Of a stretch of DNA of 23,762 bases, positions 23,686 to 23,762 are shown piece after piece (the first letter of the stretch is position 1; each line of letters opens with the position of its first letter). A program made the translations under genes and the position numbers. The DNA lies in contig CALBNP010000070.1 in the NCBI GenBank assembly GCA_937896505.1, positions 1-23,762 on the forward strand. The letters are read 5' to 3'. Source of the stretch: an uncultured Bacteroidales bacterium. GTDB taxonomy: Bacteria > Bacteroidota > Bacteroidia > Bacteroidales > F082. The notes under the pieces are model-generated. The model was not told where the DNA came from and made no database searches. It worked only from the letters and a program-made list of their open reading frames with translations.

Positions 23686-23693
23686 TAATTTTG
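23686..23693 (+). promoter_or_regulatory. Promoter of the truncated 3' gene, -7 box TAATTTTG
   Basis: TAnnTTTG match, 21 nt before the ATG at 23715. It is divergent from the operon promoter at 23637-23644. Confidence 0.65.
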
Positions 23694-23714
23694 CTCAAAA
23701 TAACTCTTAATGAT

Positions 23715-23762
23715 ATGGACGGACTTTCAATCATATTAATCATTGTATCCATTCTGTTGATT
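23715..23762 (+). CDS. Start of an unidentified protein with a hydrophobic N-terminus, truncated by window
   Basis: Sixteen codons, MDGLSIILIIVSILLI, are visible. They suggest an N-terminal membrane anchor or signal segment. An overlapping ATG at 23710 runs into a stop after nine codons and is rejected. The family cannot be told from so few residues. Confidence 0.6.
   Translation, partial: MDGLSIILIIVSILLI

Overview
The window reads as a chromosomal segment of a Bacteroidales-type bacterium (phylum Bacteroidota). Several independent signs agree. There is a C10 protease with a type IX secretion (T9SS) C-terminal sorting domain, a PorV/PorQ-like outer-membrane barrel, SusD-era style lipoprotein glycan enzymes (a GH95 fucosidase and a Ser-type sulfatase), and a Bacteroidetes-type DPP III. 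At least 13 promoters match the Bacteroidetes -7 box TAnnTTTG, and Shine-Dalgarno sequences are nearly absent. I cannot name the genus or species from sequence alone.

Layout. 1-2489: 3' two thirds of dnaE, convergent with 2582-5398, a secreted C10 (streptopain-like) protease; the two share a palindromic terminator. 5399-5834: spacer with a 29-bp tandem duplication. 5835-8441: trxA, a DUF58 protein and L-threonine aldolase, all on +. 8546-8621: tRNA-Lys(UUU) on -, followed by a YciO-type Sua5/YrdC protein on -. 9421-10722: ArsB/NhaD-family permease. 10791-12197: a PurF paralogue whose glutaminase site is missing. 12198-12563: a large imperfect inverted repeat and then the SRP RNA gene ffs. 12564-14975: GH95 glycosidase carrying dispersed repeat elements in frame. 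15066-16532: AbiEi-like/Fic fusion. 16598-16990: small macro-domain-like protein. 17066-19120: DPP III lipoprotein. 19180-23614: three-gene operon on - (PorV/PorQ-like barrel, helix-hairpin-helix barrel protein, sulfatase). 23715-end: first 16 codons of another + strand gene.

How the genes work together. Most units are monocistronic, each with its own TAnnTTTG promoter 10-45 nt upstream, so this is mainly a housekeeping/accessory patchwork rather than one pathway. Envelope and nutrient-harvest functions recur: secreted protease, surface/periplasmic peptidase, fucosidase, sulfatase and two outer-membrane barrels fit a host- or digesta-associated glycan and protein degrader. No transposase, integrase, CRISPR array or phage block is visible.

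The most unusual items are (i) a family of short dispersed repeats that sits both in an intergenic terminator and, three times, in frame inside the GH95 gene; (ii) a PurF-like enzyme that has lost every visible glutaminase residue but kept the PRPP loop and likely Fe-S cysteines; (iii) an operon joining an HhH-domain outer-membrane barrel to a PorV/PorQ-like barrel; and (iv) an AbiEi-Fic fusion preceded by regularly spaced repeats. I saw no clearly new multi-gene defence or mobile system.
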